Below, in pieces: positions 18,783-27,248 of a stretch of DNA of 64,000 bases; the first letter of the stretch is position 1; the number at the start of each line of letters is the position of its first letter. The stretch lies in NCBI RefSeq assembly GCF_005938625.1, contig NZ_VCNJ01000004.1, positions 44,639-108,638 of the forward strand, read 5' to 3'. The notes below the pieces were generated by a model, which was not told the DNA's origin, made no database searches, and worked only from the letters and a program-made list of their open reading frames with translations. The position numbers were made by a program, and so were the translations under genes. The stretch comes from Pseudomonas fluorescens (lineage in GTDB: Bacteria; Pseudomonadota; Gammaproteobacteria; Pseudomonadales; Pseudomonadaceae).

Positions 18783-18859
18783 AAGTACGCTTCGGCAGAG
18801 AAAAGATGAAATTACACTTGGCAGTTTACTTGTCATCCGCTTTGATGCAACCTAGAAAC

Positions 18860-18875
18860 TACACCGATCAGTGTA
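18860..18875. promoter_or_regulatory. candidate TetR operator
   Basis: TACACCGATCAGTGTA: five-base inverted arms around six bases, lying between the divergent TetR and metallo-hydrolase genes. A related half (TTACAC) occurs at about 18812. The size and position suit a TetR dimer. Confidence 0.45.
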
Positions 18876-18996
18876 ATGTTGCGTTAATCCTCGCAGCCTA
18901 AAAAACAGACAGTTCGGCCTATGCGTGCAGCTTTGGCCATTTATCGTCCCACCGTGGAAAACCGTGAATTGCGCGGTTTTCTGGAGTCATTCAGTC

Positions 18997-20052
18997 ATGG
19001 CCAATCCAGTTTCGATCCCGGATAACACATCCACGCCTGAAGCCTCGCGGCAAAATCAGGGGCTGTTTCGCAATCACGCCCCCGTGCAACGCGAAGGCGT
19101 ACGCAAAATGCTGCGGATCATGTGGAACATGATTTTCCATAAACCCCGCAACACTCGGCCCGCCGCGCCTATCCCGGTGCAAACATTGACCCGAGAAGAG
19201 CTGTTGGCGGCACCCAACCACAGCGTCTATCGCCTCGGTCACTCGACCTTGCTGCTGAAGCTGCGCGACAAATTTTTCATCACCGACCCGGTCTTCGCCG
19301 AGCGCGCGTCACCAGTGCAGTGGGCCGGCCCGAAACGTTTCCACCAGCCACCGATCAGCATCGATCAGTTGCCGCCGATTGAAGCGGTGATCCTGTCGCA
19401 CAACCATTACGACCACCTCGATTACCAGGCCGTGCTCAGATTGGCCGCCAAAACCAACCTGTTCCTGACCCCGCTTGGCGTTGGCGACACACTGATCAAA
19501 TGGGGTATCGATGCCAGCAAAGTCCGCCAGTACGACTGGTGGCAGGGCGCGGAAATTGCCGGCATCCGCTTCGTCGCTACACCGTCACAGCACTTTTCCG
19601 GCCGTGGCCTGTTCGACGGCAACAGCACGCTATGGGCATCCTGGGTGATGATCGACGGTGACACGCGGATCTTCTTCAGCGGCGACAGCGGCTACTTCGA
19701 TGGCTTTAAACGCATCGGCGAACAGTACGGCCCGTTCGACCTGACCCTGATGGAAACCGGCGCCTATAACGTCGAATGGCCGCATGTGCACATGCAGCCC
19801 GAAGAAACCCTGCAAGCGCACATCGACCTCAAGGGCCGCTGGCTCTTCCCGATCCACAACGGCACTTTCGACCTGGCGATGCACGCCTGGCACGAACCGT
19901 TCGACCGGATCCTGGCATTGGCGTGGGAACGCAGTGTTTCGATTACCACGCCGCAGATGGGTGAGGCGTTTAACATCGCTCAACCGCAACGCGGGGAGGC
20001 GTGGTGGTTGGCGGTTGAAGGGGAGAGTGAGGGCGTTGTGCAGAGCGCTTGA
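18997..20052 (+). CDS. MBL-fold metallo-hydrolase (UlaG / NAPE-PLD-like)
   Basis: 351 residues from ATG 18997. The zinc motif SHNHYDHLD (HxHxDH) is followed by TPSQHFSGRGLFD, FFSGDSGYF and FPIHNGTFDLAMHAWHEP, supplying the remaining His/Asp ligands. The YRLGHSTLLLKLRDKFFITDPVF strand pair is typical of the NAPE-phospholipase D/RomA branch. No signal peptide is clear. Family members cut phosphodiester or lactone bonds. The substrate is unknown. The divergent TetR gene is the likely regulator. Confidence 0.88.
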   Translation: MANPVSIPDNTSTPEASRQNQGLFRNHAPVQREGVRKMLRIMWNMIFHKPRNTRPAAPIPVQTLTREELLAAPNHSVYRLGHSTLLLKLRDKFFITDPVFAERASPVQWAGPKRFHQPPISIDQLPPIEAVILSHNHYDHLDYQAVLRLAAKTNLFLTPLGVGDTLIKWGIDASKVRQYDWWQGAEIAGIRFVATPSQHFSGRGLFDGNSTLWASWVMIDGDTRIFFSGDSGYFDGFKRIGEQYGPFDLTLMETGAYNVEWPHVHMQPEETLQAHIDLKGRWLFPIHNGTFDLAMHAWHEPFDRILALAWERSVSITTPQMGEAFNIAQPQRGEAWWLAVEGESEGVVQSA

Positions 20053-20073
20053 TGAACTCTGATCGGTTCGCGC

Positions 20074-20355
20074 CTAAGGGGGCGAAGCGGTTGCTCCAGA
20101 ACCAAGCCCTGAAATCTTGATGTTGTAATCGGCCATCGTAGTAACGGGTACCTCCCGGAATTTTCCACGAAGGATTTGCTGGAGATTCTCCAGAGGTATT
20201 CCCAGTCTTTGTGCAGCCTCAGATTCGCTCACGTCGCTGGACTCGATGAGCGAGATCAATTTTGTCGCGTAGTCGGACTTGATCAGCATCTCGCCTGCAT
20301 GCTCAAGCCCTAAATCTTGATAAACATTGTCTGTGCTTTCTTCGATCTCGCTCAT
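20074..20355 (-). CDS. XRE-family helix-turn-helix protein (second of a pair)
   Basis: 93 residues from ATG 20355 with an AAGGA ribosome site. The HTH region is SDVSESEAAQRLGIPLENLQQILRGKF, similar to HigA2-type antitoxins. It follows the XRE gene at 20366 by 10 bp, so the two are co-transcribed. No toxin-like gene accompanies them. It could be a stand-alone regulator or an orphan antitoxin. Confidence 0.8.
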   Translation of the reverse strand: MSEIEESTDNVYQDLGLEHAGEMLIKSDYATKLISLIESSDVSESEAAQRLGIPLENLQQILRGKFREVPVTTMADYNIKISGLGSGATASPP

Positions 20356-20365
20356 GTTTTTATCC

Positions 20366-20683
20366 TTACTCAGCCATCGCAAAATCCCCACGTCCCACCG
20401 CTTCCGACGAAACGCTCTGAAAACTTGCACTACGCCCCGGCGCGAACCCCGGAAAGAACACCAGCCCCTGCGCCTCAAACCGGTAAGCCAGCGCCAGTCG
20501 CGCCGCATCCGCTACATCCTGCTGCGCTTCAAACCGTTGAATGTCTTCCACCGAAACCTCTGCCTCCCGCGATAGCTGTTCCGCGCTCCAGCCCAGCATC
20601 GCTCGGGCCTGGACGCAGTGCGTCGGGGTGAACTGGAAAAGGGCAATGCGTTCGAGGATGTGGTTCATCGCAAGAGAGGCCAT
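20366..20683 (-). CDS. small XRE-type HTH protein (first of a pair)
   Basis: 105 residues from ATG 20683 (GGAG six bases upstream). The HTH is VQARAMLGWSAEQLSREAEV with SVEDIQRFE. The C-terminal part, rich in Gly, Phe and Ser, is not recognisable. A LexA-type box lies about 40-55 bases upstream of its start, suggesting DNA-damage control of this two-gene unit. Confidence 0.75.
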   Translation of the reverse strand: MASLAMNHILERIALFQFTPTHCVQARAMLGWSAEQLSREAEVSVEDIQRFEAQQDVADAARLALAYRFEAQGLVFFPGFAPGRSASFQSVSSEAVGRGDFAMAE

Positions 20684-20721
20684 GGTGTGCTCCGGGCTCA
20701 AGAGTGCTGATTGAAAATGTA

Positions 20722-20737
20722 CTGTGTTTTTGTACAG
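20722..20737. promoter_or_regulatory. candidate LexA (SOS) box
   Basis: CTGTGTTTTTGTACAG matches the LexA consensus CTGT-N8-ACAG exactly in length and arms, extended by A/T on both sides. It lies upstream of the two XRE genes on the minus strand. Identity as an SOS box is by pattern. Confidence 0.55.
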
Positions 20738-20776
20738 TTGTTTTCGGCCGGGATCAAACGCATTTTTTGATTTGCG

Positions 20777-21544
20777 CTAATTCGCCGCCTCCAACCAGAC
20801 GGACGGTGCCTGCCCGAGGATCCGCCGGAACATCGTCGAGAACGCTGCCGGGCTTTCATAACCGAAGTCCAGCGCGATGCGCGTCACCGCTTCACCCGAG
20901 GCCAAACGTGCCAGCGCCAGGACCACGCAGGCGCGTTGACGCCATTGGCTGAAACTCAACCCGGTTTGTTGGCGAAACAGTCTGTTGAAGGTACGCAAGC
21001 TTATGTGTAATTGGTCAGCCCACTGCTGTGGCGATTGGTGGGCGTACGGCTGATGCAGAAAGTTCTGACATAGAGAGAGGAGTTTTCCGTCAGTCGGTAG
21101 CGGGATGTGCAAGGGCAGCGGCGCACTGCGCGTCAATTCATGCAGTAGCAGATCGATCAACACGCCGTCGCGTCCGACCAAGTCATAGGTCAGCGGTAAC
21201 TCCACGGCTTCCATCAGCAAATGCCGCATCAACGGCGACACACTGATCACCTGACAGCGCTCCCCCAAATCCACTGCACCCGGTTCGATGTACAAGCTGC
21301 GCGTGCTGACCCCAAGCATCAACACCTCGTGCGCCACCCCCGGCGGAATCCACACCGCCCGCTGCGGCGGCACCACCCAGTTACCGTCATGGGTGCTGAC
21401 CTGCATCACACCGGTCGCGCCGTACAACAATTGCGCTCGTCGATGCGTATGAAAAGGCAGCAAGTGGCCGTGGGAATAATCCGTACCGATCGCCACCACC
21501 GCGCGCGGCGTGTCATCCAGCAGATTGATCGAAACATTGCGCAT
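20777..21544 (-). CDS. AraC-family transcriptional regulator (cupin N-terminus)
   Basis: 255 residues. The N-terminal cupin (HTHRRAQLLYGATGVMQVST, then PPQRAVWIPPGVAHEV) is followed by an AraC HTH (QWADQLHISLRTFNRLFRQQ..., VTRIALDFGYESPAAFSTMFRRILG). It belongs to the subgroup that often controls a divergent transporter. The TauE-type gene starts 112 bp away in the opposite direction and is the likely target. Confidence 0.9.
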   Translation of the reverse strand: MRNVSINLLDDTPRAVVAIGTDYSHGHLLPFHTHRRAQLLYGATGVMQVSTHDGNWVVPPQRAVWIPPGVAHEVLMLGVSTRSLYIEPGAVDLGERCQVISVSPLMRHLLMEAVELPLTYDLVGRDGVLIDLLLHELTRSAPLPLHIPLPTDGKLLSLCQNFLHQPYAHQSPQQWADQLHISLRTFNRLFRQQTGLSFSQWRQRACVVLALARLASGEAVTRIALDFGYESPAAFSTMFRRILGQAPSVWLEAAN

Positions 21545-21656
21545 CAGGCGTTTCCCAGTGGTTGGCGTAAACGCAAATATTATTGGCTGACTTGCTGAAG
21601 CAGGCCAAGCGCCGTCGCTCTATCGTCGACCGCTCTTCCACCACGGACGCCTCGAC

Positions 21657-22472
21657 ATGTTCTATTTACTGCTGACCCTCTTCGGCTGCCTGACCGGCAT
21701 CACCGCCGTCCTGTTCGGCTTCGGCGGCGGCTTCGTCATCGTGCCGCTGCTGTATCGCCTGCTCACCGCCAGCCACGGCGCCGACGACCCGATCGGCCAG
21801 TCGGCGATGCACATCGCCGTCGCCACTTCGACCTGCGTGATGATCGTCAACGCCCTGATCGCCACCGACAAACACCGCCGCGCCGGCAACCTGATCCGTC
21901 ATTACCTGTGGCCGTTGGGTGGGTTTATCGGCCTGGGTGCAATCGCGGGTGCAATGGCGGCGGTGTGGGTCAGCGGCGAAGTGATTCGCTACGCGTTCAT
22001 CGGCTACCTCGGCGTGACCATCGTCGACTGCCTGCTGCGACGCGGCTTTCTCACGCAAAACGCAGACGTCATCCCACGCCGACTTGGCGCTACGGAAACT
22101 TCCGCAGGCGGTGTAGGCATCGGCGCCATCGCGACGTTTCTGGGTGTAGGAGGCAGCGTCATGACCGTGCCGCTGTTGCGCCGTTGTGGATTGAGCATGT
22201 CGCAAGCGACGTCCATGGCCAATCCGTTGAGTGTGCCGGTGGCAGTGGCCGGCACGCTGACATACATGGCGCTGGCCGGGTTTAGTCAGGCTGACCTGGG
22301 CGTGTGGTTTGTCGGGTATGTGGATCTGCTGGCGTTTGCGGTGCTGACGGTGGGGGCGCTCATCGGGATTCGATTGGCTGCGCCATGGATTGGGCGGATT
22401 CCGGATCGGGTGCATGCCTGGGTCTATATCGGGCTGCTGATTATTGTGCTGCTGTGCATTTCGCTTAAATGA
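21657..22472 (+). CDS. TauE/SafE-family anion (sulfite) exporter
   Basis: 271 residues, about eight hydrophobic segments in two halves. Each half begins with a glycine-rich motif: GFGGGFVIVPLL near residue 22 and GVGGSVMTVPLLRRCG near residue 165. These are the diagnostic motifs of TauE/SafE permeases, which export sulfite or sulfonates. The substrate is inferred only from family. The TGA overlaps a possible ATG of the next gene as ATGA. Confidence 0.88.
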   Translation: MFYLLLTLFGCLTGITAVLFGFGGGFVIVPLLYRLLTASHGADDPIGQSAMHIAVATSTCVMIVNALIATDKHRRAGNLIRHYLWPLGGFIGLGAIAGAMAAVWVSGEVIRYAFIGYLGVTIVDCLLRRGFLTQNADVIPRRLGATETSAGGVGIGAIATFLGVGGSVMTVPLLRRCGLSMSQATSMANPLSVPVAVAGTLTYMALAGFSQADLGVWFVGYVDLLAFAVLTVGALIGIRLAAPWIGRIPDRVHAWVYIGLLIIVLLCISLK

Positions 22473-22549
22473 ACCATTGCCAGGTTACGGCGGAAGAAAT
22501 CAAAATTGATAACCGAACGCTGTCCTCCAGCAATGACCAGAGAACCAGG

Positions 22550-23224
22550 ATGTTGATCTTCAATTGCACCGAAGCCGCCAGTAAATTCTTCAGCCGTGTT
22601 CACAAAGGTAAAAAGATTACGCCGGTGGACAACAAACCGCCGTCGCCGGCCATCGAAGATGACGAAGCCTCCAGTTCCGTAGAGCAGTGGCTAGTCCATG
22701 CGATCACTGTGCAACGCAAGCATGTTTTGTTGGTTATCCATGTGAAAACCCGTTATTGCATGGTCTTCGCCAATGCGCAAAAGGCTGACACAGAAGGTTT
22801 CGTTGCCTGGTTTGCTGATCGTTGGCGTGAAGGATTGATCCGCGATGCGATCAATCACGGCCTTATGGATTGGGTCGATGGCGGCATCATGCCGGAGCGT
22901 ATGGATCAAGTCTGTCGCGACTACAAGTTTTATCGGCGCAGCCATCGCAGTGCACAAAAACATATTGATGAAATCGCTTGGTATTTCCAGGGCAATGCAG
23001 CGGAGTGGGGCTGTTTACCACAGAGTGAGCGTGAAGAGATTGGTTTCGATGCCGCAATGAATGACACGCCCAGGAGTAGCAAAGGCCAGAAAGATACCTA
23101 CTGGCCGAATGTTGAAATGGTCGCTCACTGGTTGCGTGAATATTGCGTTGTTGATGAGGCGGGTATCGAAAGTGCTTTGAAGCGTCGCCTGGAGGCATGG
23201 CGAGAGATCAGGGCTTTTCATTAA
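22550..23224 (+). CDS. DUF6933-like protein of unknown function
   Basis: 224 residues from ATG 22550 (MLIFNCTEAASKFFSRV). The pattern MLIFNCT...W-VHAITVQRKHVLLVIHVKTRYCMVFANAQ looks like the DUF6933 family, where a short core is followed by variable helices. An in-frame ATG at 22469 overlaps the TauE stop as ATGA and would add 27 residues; both starts have weak ribosome sites. No signal peptide, no catalytic motif recognised. Confidence 0.7.
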   Translation: MLIFNCTEAASKFFSRVHKGKKITPVDNKPPSPAIEDDEASSSVEQWLVHAITVQRKHVLLVIHVKTRYCMVFANAQKADTEGFVAWFADRWREGLIRDAINHGLMDWVDGGIMPERMDQVCRDYKFYRRSHRSAQKHIDEIAWYFQGNAAEWGCLPQSEREEIGFDAAMNDTPRSSKGQKDTYWPNVEMVAHWLREYCVVDEAGIESALKRRLEAWREIRAFH

Positions 23225-23356
23225 GCGCCAAAGTGCAGCCGAAATGTGCGGTTGCACTCGATTCTCTGGCTTGGCCTCGCCATAATCCGCCCCGACTTTC
23301 TCCGGGCCGGCGTGCAAACCCCAGGCGCGGCCTTCTCTTCTTTCAAGGATCGATCA

Positions 23357-24553
23357 ATGCTCAAGGGACTGATGCGCCTGGCAACCTGCGCCGCTGTGCT
23401 GTTCTCGCTGCTATCCACCGCGCACGCCGAAGATAACCGGATGGTGTTCACCGGCACGTTGGGCAAAATGCCGATCGTGTTCGAAGTCGACACCAGCGAC
23501 CCGGAGCAGGTCACCGGTCGCTACTTCTATGAGAAATTTCACCGCGATCTAGAGCTTAACGGCACCTATAAAAATGATGTCTTGCTGCTCACAGAGGGCA
23601 GTGATCGTATGGACCCGGACAAGCCATTACCGACCCTCAAACTGAAACCGATTGAGGCCGGCTGGAAGGGCGAATGGCAAAACGCTAAAGGCAAAAAACT
23701 GCCCGTACTGGTCACCGATACGGCACTCCCCGAAGTGCCGGCGAATGCTCTTCCCTACATCGCCAAGTTGCCCAAGACCGAGCCCTATGAATATCTGCGG
23801 CTTCAAGGACTGAAACTCAAACCCGGTAAACAGCAGGACTTCATGGGCTACTCCCTGCAATGGTGGGAAGAGCCTGATACCAAGATGTCCATGTTCAGCA
23901 TCGAGTCCGGGATGCCAAAAGAAGATCTGCAACGGGTTAACCAGCAGTTGCTCGGGCGCTTGTGGGACGAGGCCATCAGTTATTACGGATGCCAGTTGCG
24001 AGGTCGCGGCTATGCCGAATTCCTCCAGGACGTTACTCCGACGTTTATCTCGCCCAGTGTCATCAGCCTGAACATTTCCACCAGCTACGATTGCGGCGGC
24101 GCGCACCCGGACTTCGGCGATTCCCCACTTAACATTGATGTGAAAACCGGCCATCCGCTGTCGCTCGAAGATGTGCTCTGGGTGGGCGAGGGTCAGCCAA
24201 TCCTTCATGCTGATCGCTACCGAGGCGGTGACCAGCCGTTGACCGAGGCAGAAGACGCGGCGCGCTCAAAGTATCAACGCGAAGTCTTCGGGCCGTGGCT
24301 GATCAAACAACTCACCGCGTTGTACCCGGATGAAATGAAGAAACCGGTAGAGGGAGATGAAGACAGTTGCGACTTCACCAACGAAAACAACTGGGGCTAT
24401 TCCAACTGGCACTTCACTGAAAAAGGTTTGTACCTGGGCGCGTACTTCGCCCGCGTCGAGCGAGCCTGCGATTCACCCGACTGGTCAGTCCTGCCGTACT
24501 CGCTGATCAAACAACACCCCGGCGCCGTCAAACTGCAACTGCCCCAAGGCTAA
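23357..24553 (+). CDS. secreted DUF3298-like protein
   Basis: 398 residues from ATG 23357 (AAGGA eight bases before). A signal peptide ends near AHAED. The C-terminal half has SYDCGGAHPDFGDSPLNIDVKTGHPLSL, the AHP...D..TG pattern of DUF3298/DUF4163 domains. The N-terminal half (VFTGTLGKMPIVFEVD...VTGRYFYEK) is beta-rich. Cysteines around DSCDF and ERACDS may form disulfides. Probably periplasmic, function unknown. Confidence 0.72.
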   Translation: MLKGLMRLATCAAVLFSLLSTAHAEDNRMVFTGTLGKMPIVFEVDTSDPEQVTGRYFYEKFHRDLELNGTYKNDVLLLTEGSDRMDPDKPLPTLKLKPIEAGWKGEWQNAKGKKLPVLVTDTALPEVPANALPYIAKLPKTEPYEYLRLQGLKLKPGKQQDFMGYSLQWWEEPDTKMSMFSIESGMPKEDLQRVNQQLLGRLWDEAISYYGCQLRGRGYAEFLQDVTPTFISPSVISLNISTSYDCGGAHPDFGDSPLNIDVKTGHPLSLEDVLWVGEGQPILHADRYRGGDQPLTEAEDAARSKYQREVFGPWLIKQLTALYPDEMKKPVEGDEDSCDFTNENNWGYSNWHFTEKGLYLGAYFARVERACDSPDWSVLPYSLIKQHPGAVKLQLPQG

Positions 24554-24556
24554 CCG

Positions 24557-25543
24557 TCACTCCAGCCCCGGCGCTTCACGAATAATGAAGTGGTCCAGGT
24601 TCTCGATATTGGCATTGAAGACCTCGAAAGGCTTTTCGGGGTTCTTCTTGCCGGGCACCTGCTTCAACTCCGGCGTCACCCCATAGAAGAAACAGAACAA
24701 CGCCTTGTCGCTTTCCACCGCGTGCTTGATCTCCTCCAGAAACGCCTTGCGCTTGCGGTAGTTGTCGATCAGCTTCTTGTTCAGATAAACACTGACCGGA
24801 TACGGCTTCTTCTTACTGTCTTCGGGCTTCTTGAACCAGACCTTGTCCTCGAAATCGATACGAAAACTGGCACTGTGGAAGTCCTCGATCTTCTTGATCC
24901 GCCCCCAGTAAATCAGCCCCTTGTTGTCCGTCAGATACTCGATCTTCTTGAAGAACGAACTGTACGGCGCCGAATGCTCGCCGACCTTCAACGGCATCCG
25001 CTTAAGCAACTCCTTGTCGGCGAAGTTGGAAACAAAACACTCCACCGGATGCGCAAACACACTGGTCTTGTCCGGCGCCGATTCACGACCCGCCGACTCT
25101 TTACCACTCTCCGCCGTCACCCGCACCGGATCATCCCGCAACACATCCGCCGCCCCCGCTGGCGCGACAGGCTTGCGCACATACTCACGCCGGGTCAGTA
25201 ACAACTCTGATGGGAAGTGTTCCTCACGGCCGTCATCCACCTCGCCACCCGCCGTCTCAACGCCAGACGCTGAAGCCTTCAAACTCACATACGGACAACC
25301 CGCCACATGCTGCGTAGTCGGCAGATTCTTGAAGTGCGGCGTGCGCACGTAATTCACATTCTTGGCGTTGAACGTACCCAACTCGTTGGAAGCCTCGAAC
25401 GCCGAACGACAGGCATCGTTGGGGCACTGGAAGTGTTCCTTCGCCGAGTCAAACGCCACCGTCTCATCGAAATTGAGATCGCGAACGTCATAGATCGACA
25501 ACTTGTCGTCGAGGCTGAGGCAGTAGGCGAGATCGAATTTCAT
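24557..25543 (-). CDS. protein of unknown function with N-terminal zinc-ligand cluster
   Basis: 328 residues from ATG 25543. Residues about 40-85 hold CPNDAC and HVAGCPY, a spacing that could bind zinc. The middle is low-complexity (about 105-150), and the C-terminal half is lysine- and aromatic-rich (KKPYPVSVYLNKKLIDNYRKRK, FCFFYGVTPELK). I do not recognise the family. It lies beside an HNH nuclease and phage remnants, and its stop faces the end of the preceding gene at 3 bp. It may be a nucleic-acid-binding accessory protein, but that is a guess. Confidence 0.65.
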   Translation of the reverse strand: MKFDLAYCLSLDDKLSIYDVRDLNFDETVAFDSAKEHFQCPNDACRSAFEASNELGTFNAKNVNYVRTPHFKNLPTTQHVAGCPYVSLKASASGVETAGGEVDDGREEHFPSELLLTRREYVRKPVAPAGAADVLRDDPVRVTAESGKESAGRESAPDKTSVFAHPVECFVSNFADKELLKRMPLKVGEHSAPYSSFFKKIEYLTDNKGLIYWGRIKKIEDFHSASFRIDFEDKVWFKKPEDSKKKPYPVSVYLNKKLIDNYRKRKAFLEEIKHAVESDKALFCFFYGVTPELKQVPGKKNPEKPFEVFNANIENLDHFIIREAPGLE

Positions 25544-25633
25544 GGTGGGGCTCGGGTCCTTGAGTGGGGGAGGGGTATTAATAGCGGGAGGCGGCGCGGG
25601 TTGCACTGATTGTTTTCAGGATGATGCGGGATT

Positions 25634-25660
25634 TGTGGGAGTCAGCCTGCTGGCGATTGG
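25634..25660. repeat. degenerate half REP-C element
   Basis: TTGTGGGAGTCAGCCTGCTG and GCGATTG resemble one arm of the REP-C palindrome at 50542, without a matching second arm. The rest of the gap 25544-25794 shows nothing else recognisable. Confidence 0.4.
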
Positions 25661-25794
25661 TGGTATCAACTCATTACCGAATCCAGACACCCGCCCGGCA
25701 GCAACACGTTTCAATTGTGGAGAGGGGATTTATCCCCGATGGGCAGCGGAGCTGCCCCAAGAACAGCAAATACGGTTAGTCAGATAAACCGCGA

Positions 25795-26508
25795 TTATTC
25801 CTTCTCGAGTCTTCCAACGTTGTCATACAGCCAAGCAGTGAAAGCCTCTCTGTCGTCAGAATGGTGGCAGCGTCGATGACAGTTTGGGCACAGCGCTACG
25901 GTGTTGGTCTTGAAGTCCGTCCCGTTGTCCGACAAATGCTTAACGTGGTGAACCTCAAGGTAAGGTTCTCCATTCATTTCAAACGGACCTGGATGTCCAC
26001 ATCCCTCACAGACACCCTTGGCGTTGAACAGAATCCAATCTTTGACTTTAGATATGCGGGCGTAGGTTCTGGTTGTCCTGACGATTTGCTGAGGTATCTG
26101 CACACCCTCTGGCTCACTCACAAAATCACGTTGTTTTTCTCGTTGTACATTTCGAAGTGATGATTCTTCTTGCGTGGAAGGTGTACCCGAATCCAGCGTA
26201 ATGAGGCCTTTCGATTCTAGGATTTTGATCAGGCGCGCGGTAATCCCTGAACCGAGATTCACCTTTGGTTTGTAGCTAGAGATCGTTTTCAGCCCAAGAT
26301 CTTCGAACAAAGCGGTAATGTTCTGCAGTCGATAGTCAATCGACTTGGTGTTTCGCCCGGCGAGTACGCCATTCTGCAGACGCTTGTGCTCCAAGGACTT
26401 ATTAAATTTTTGATCCTTTGGGTAGCGAGCCTGAATATCGAGATAGCCATCAACCGAAGCTTCAAGCTCCTCATCCGTCCAGCCACTATTTTCCTTTTCC
26501 GTATCCAT
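25795..26508 (-). CDS. HNH endonuclease (McrA-like)
   Basis: 237 residues. The N-terminal half is helical and winged-helix-like (GWTDEELEASVDGYLDIQ; LNLGSGITARLI-type sequence). The C-terminal HNH nuclease has CEGCG, LEVHHVKHLSDNGTD and NTVALCPNCHRRCH. This gives two zinc CxxC pairs and the HH...N...H catalytic set. The layout resembles type IV restriction nucleases and phage-linked HNH proteins. No Shine-Dalgarno is seen before the ATG. A 9-bp hairpin ends 7 bases upstream of it. Confidence 0.82.
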   Translation of the reverse strand: MDTEKENSGWTDEELEASVDGYLDIQARYPKDQKFNKSLEHKRLQNGVLAGRNTKSIDYRLQNITALFEDLGLKTISSYKPKVNLGSGITARLIKILESKGLITLDSGTPSTQEESSLRNVQREKQRDFVSEPEGVQIPQQIVRTTRTYARISKVKDWILFNAKGVCEGCGHPGPFEMNGEPYLEVHHVKHLSDNGTDFKTNTVALCPNCHRRCHHSDDREAFTAWLYDNVGRLEKE

Positions 26509-26515
26509 AAAATCG

Positions 26516-26536
26516 CCGAGGGTTGAAAACCCTCGG
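26516..26536 (-). terminator. stem-loop between the BRO remnant and the HNH gene
   Basis: CCGAGGGTT, loop GAA, AACCCTCGG: a perfect 9-bp stem. On the minus strand it is followed by CGATTTTATGG, where the ATG is the HNH start. It could be a weak terminator of the BRO transcript or a structure that limits HNH translation. Confidence 0.55.
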
Positions 26537-26622
26537 ACGATACTGAGTGGCCATTACGGCTGTCTAGGAAAATTCCTACAGAGATTTGCGACAGTTCTCG
26601 CAAGTGATCTCACAAGCAGCAC

Positions 26623-27154
26623 CTAACTCATCAGATGCTTCGACGACTGAAATACCTCTGCAGCCTTCCTCCACCAAGACTTCGGGGCAGTCGCTCGCTG
26701 CTGTGTCTGACCCTGCACCAGATACGGCATATCTCGTAGCCGAATCCAGCTTTCATCCTGCCAATGCAACAGACTCACAGACATCTCAGGCCATTTCAAA
26801 AAACTCAGCAAAGGTAGATCTGAATTTGCTGAGGACGCAGCATCGCGTAAGGCCGGAACCACCTGATGGGTCAGCCATTCACGCAACAGCCGATTCCCTG
26901 GGACGTAGTGATACACCAACAGCGCATACACGCCTGACTCACTGAGCATCAGCTGCTTTTCAGGTTGCCGGTGATACTCAAGCCACAGAAAACGATGTTG
27001 ATCCTTGTCCAGTTTGCTGACCATCCGATCACTGAGATGGACGCCCATCAACCGACCAATATCGCGTGCGCAAAACCATGGCTGGCCTTCAAGGAGGAGG
27101 GCGTGGAGAGAGTTTGTGCAGAGTGAAGACAGTCGAACTGTGAGGTTCAGACAT
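26623..27154 (-). pseudogene. phage BRO-N antirepressor, frameshifted near its N-terminus
   Basis: The main frame reads LLLEGQPWFCARDIGRLMG, then LSESGVYALLVYHYVPGNRLLREWLTHQVVPALRD, a clear BRO-N domain, and ends at 26623. The normal start seems to be the ATG at 27154 (MSEPHSSTVFTLHK), which is one base out of frame with it. Removing one A from the AAA in the HK codons would join them as ...FTLHNSLHALLLEG. The in-frame starts at 27051 and 27048 would lose the first strands of the domain. It is likely inactive or needs frameshifting. The gene is a relic of phage immunity. Confidence 0.7.
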
Positions 27155-27245
27155 GGCAGGCCTCCAATGCTGGAAGCGTGTAGATCATCTTGAGGTTGAA
27201 GCTGATTTCCTTCGTGCCGAAGGAGACATTTTTAGGCATATCCAT
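27147..27245 (-). CDS. 32-residue leader ORF overlapping the BRO start (icd-like position)
   Basis: The ATG at 27245 has an AGAGGT ribosome site five bases before it. The frame reads MDMPKNVSFGTKEISFN and ends at CHV-TGA, whose last codons contain the BRO ATG (overlap of 8 bases). In P1/P7-type immI operons a small icd frame overlaps ant in this way and couples its translation. No homology is claimed for the peptide itself. Confidence 0.55.
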   Translation of the reverse strand: MDMPKNVSFGTKEISFNLKMIYTLPALEACHV

Positions 27246-27248
27246 TTA

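Noticed and set aside
20074..20683. XRE pair considered as a toxin-antitoxin module
   Set aside because: Both proteins are HTH-only and no toxin-like partner lies beside them.
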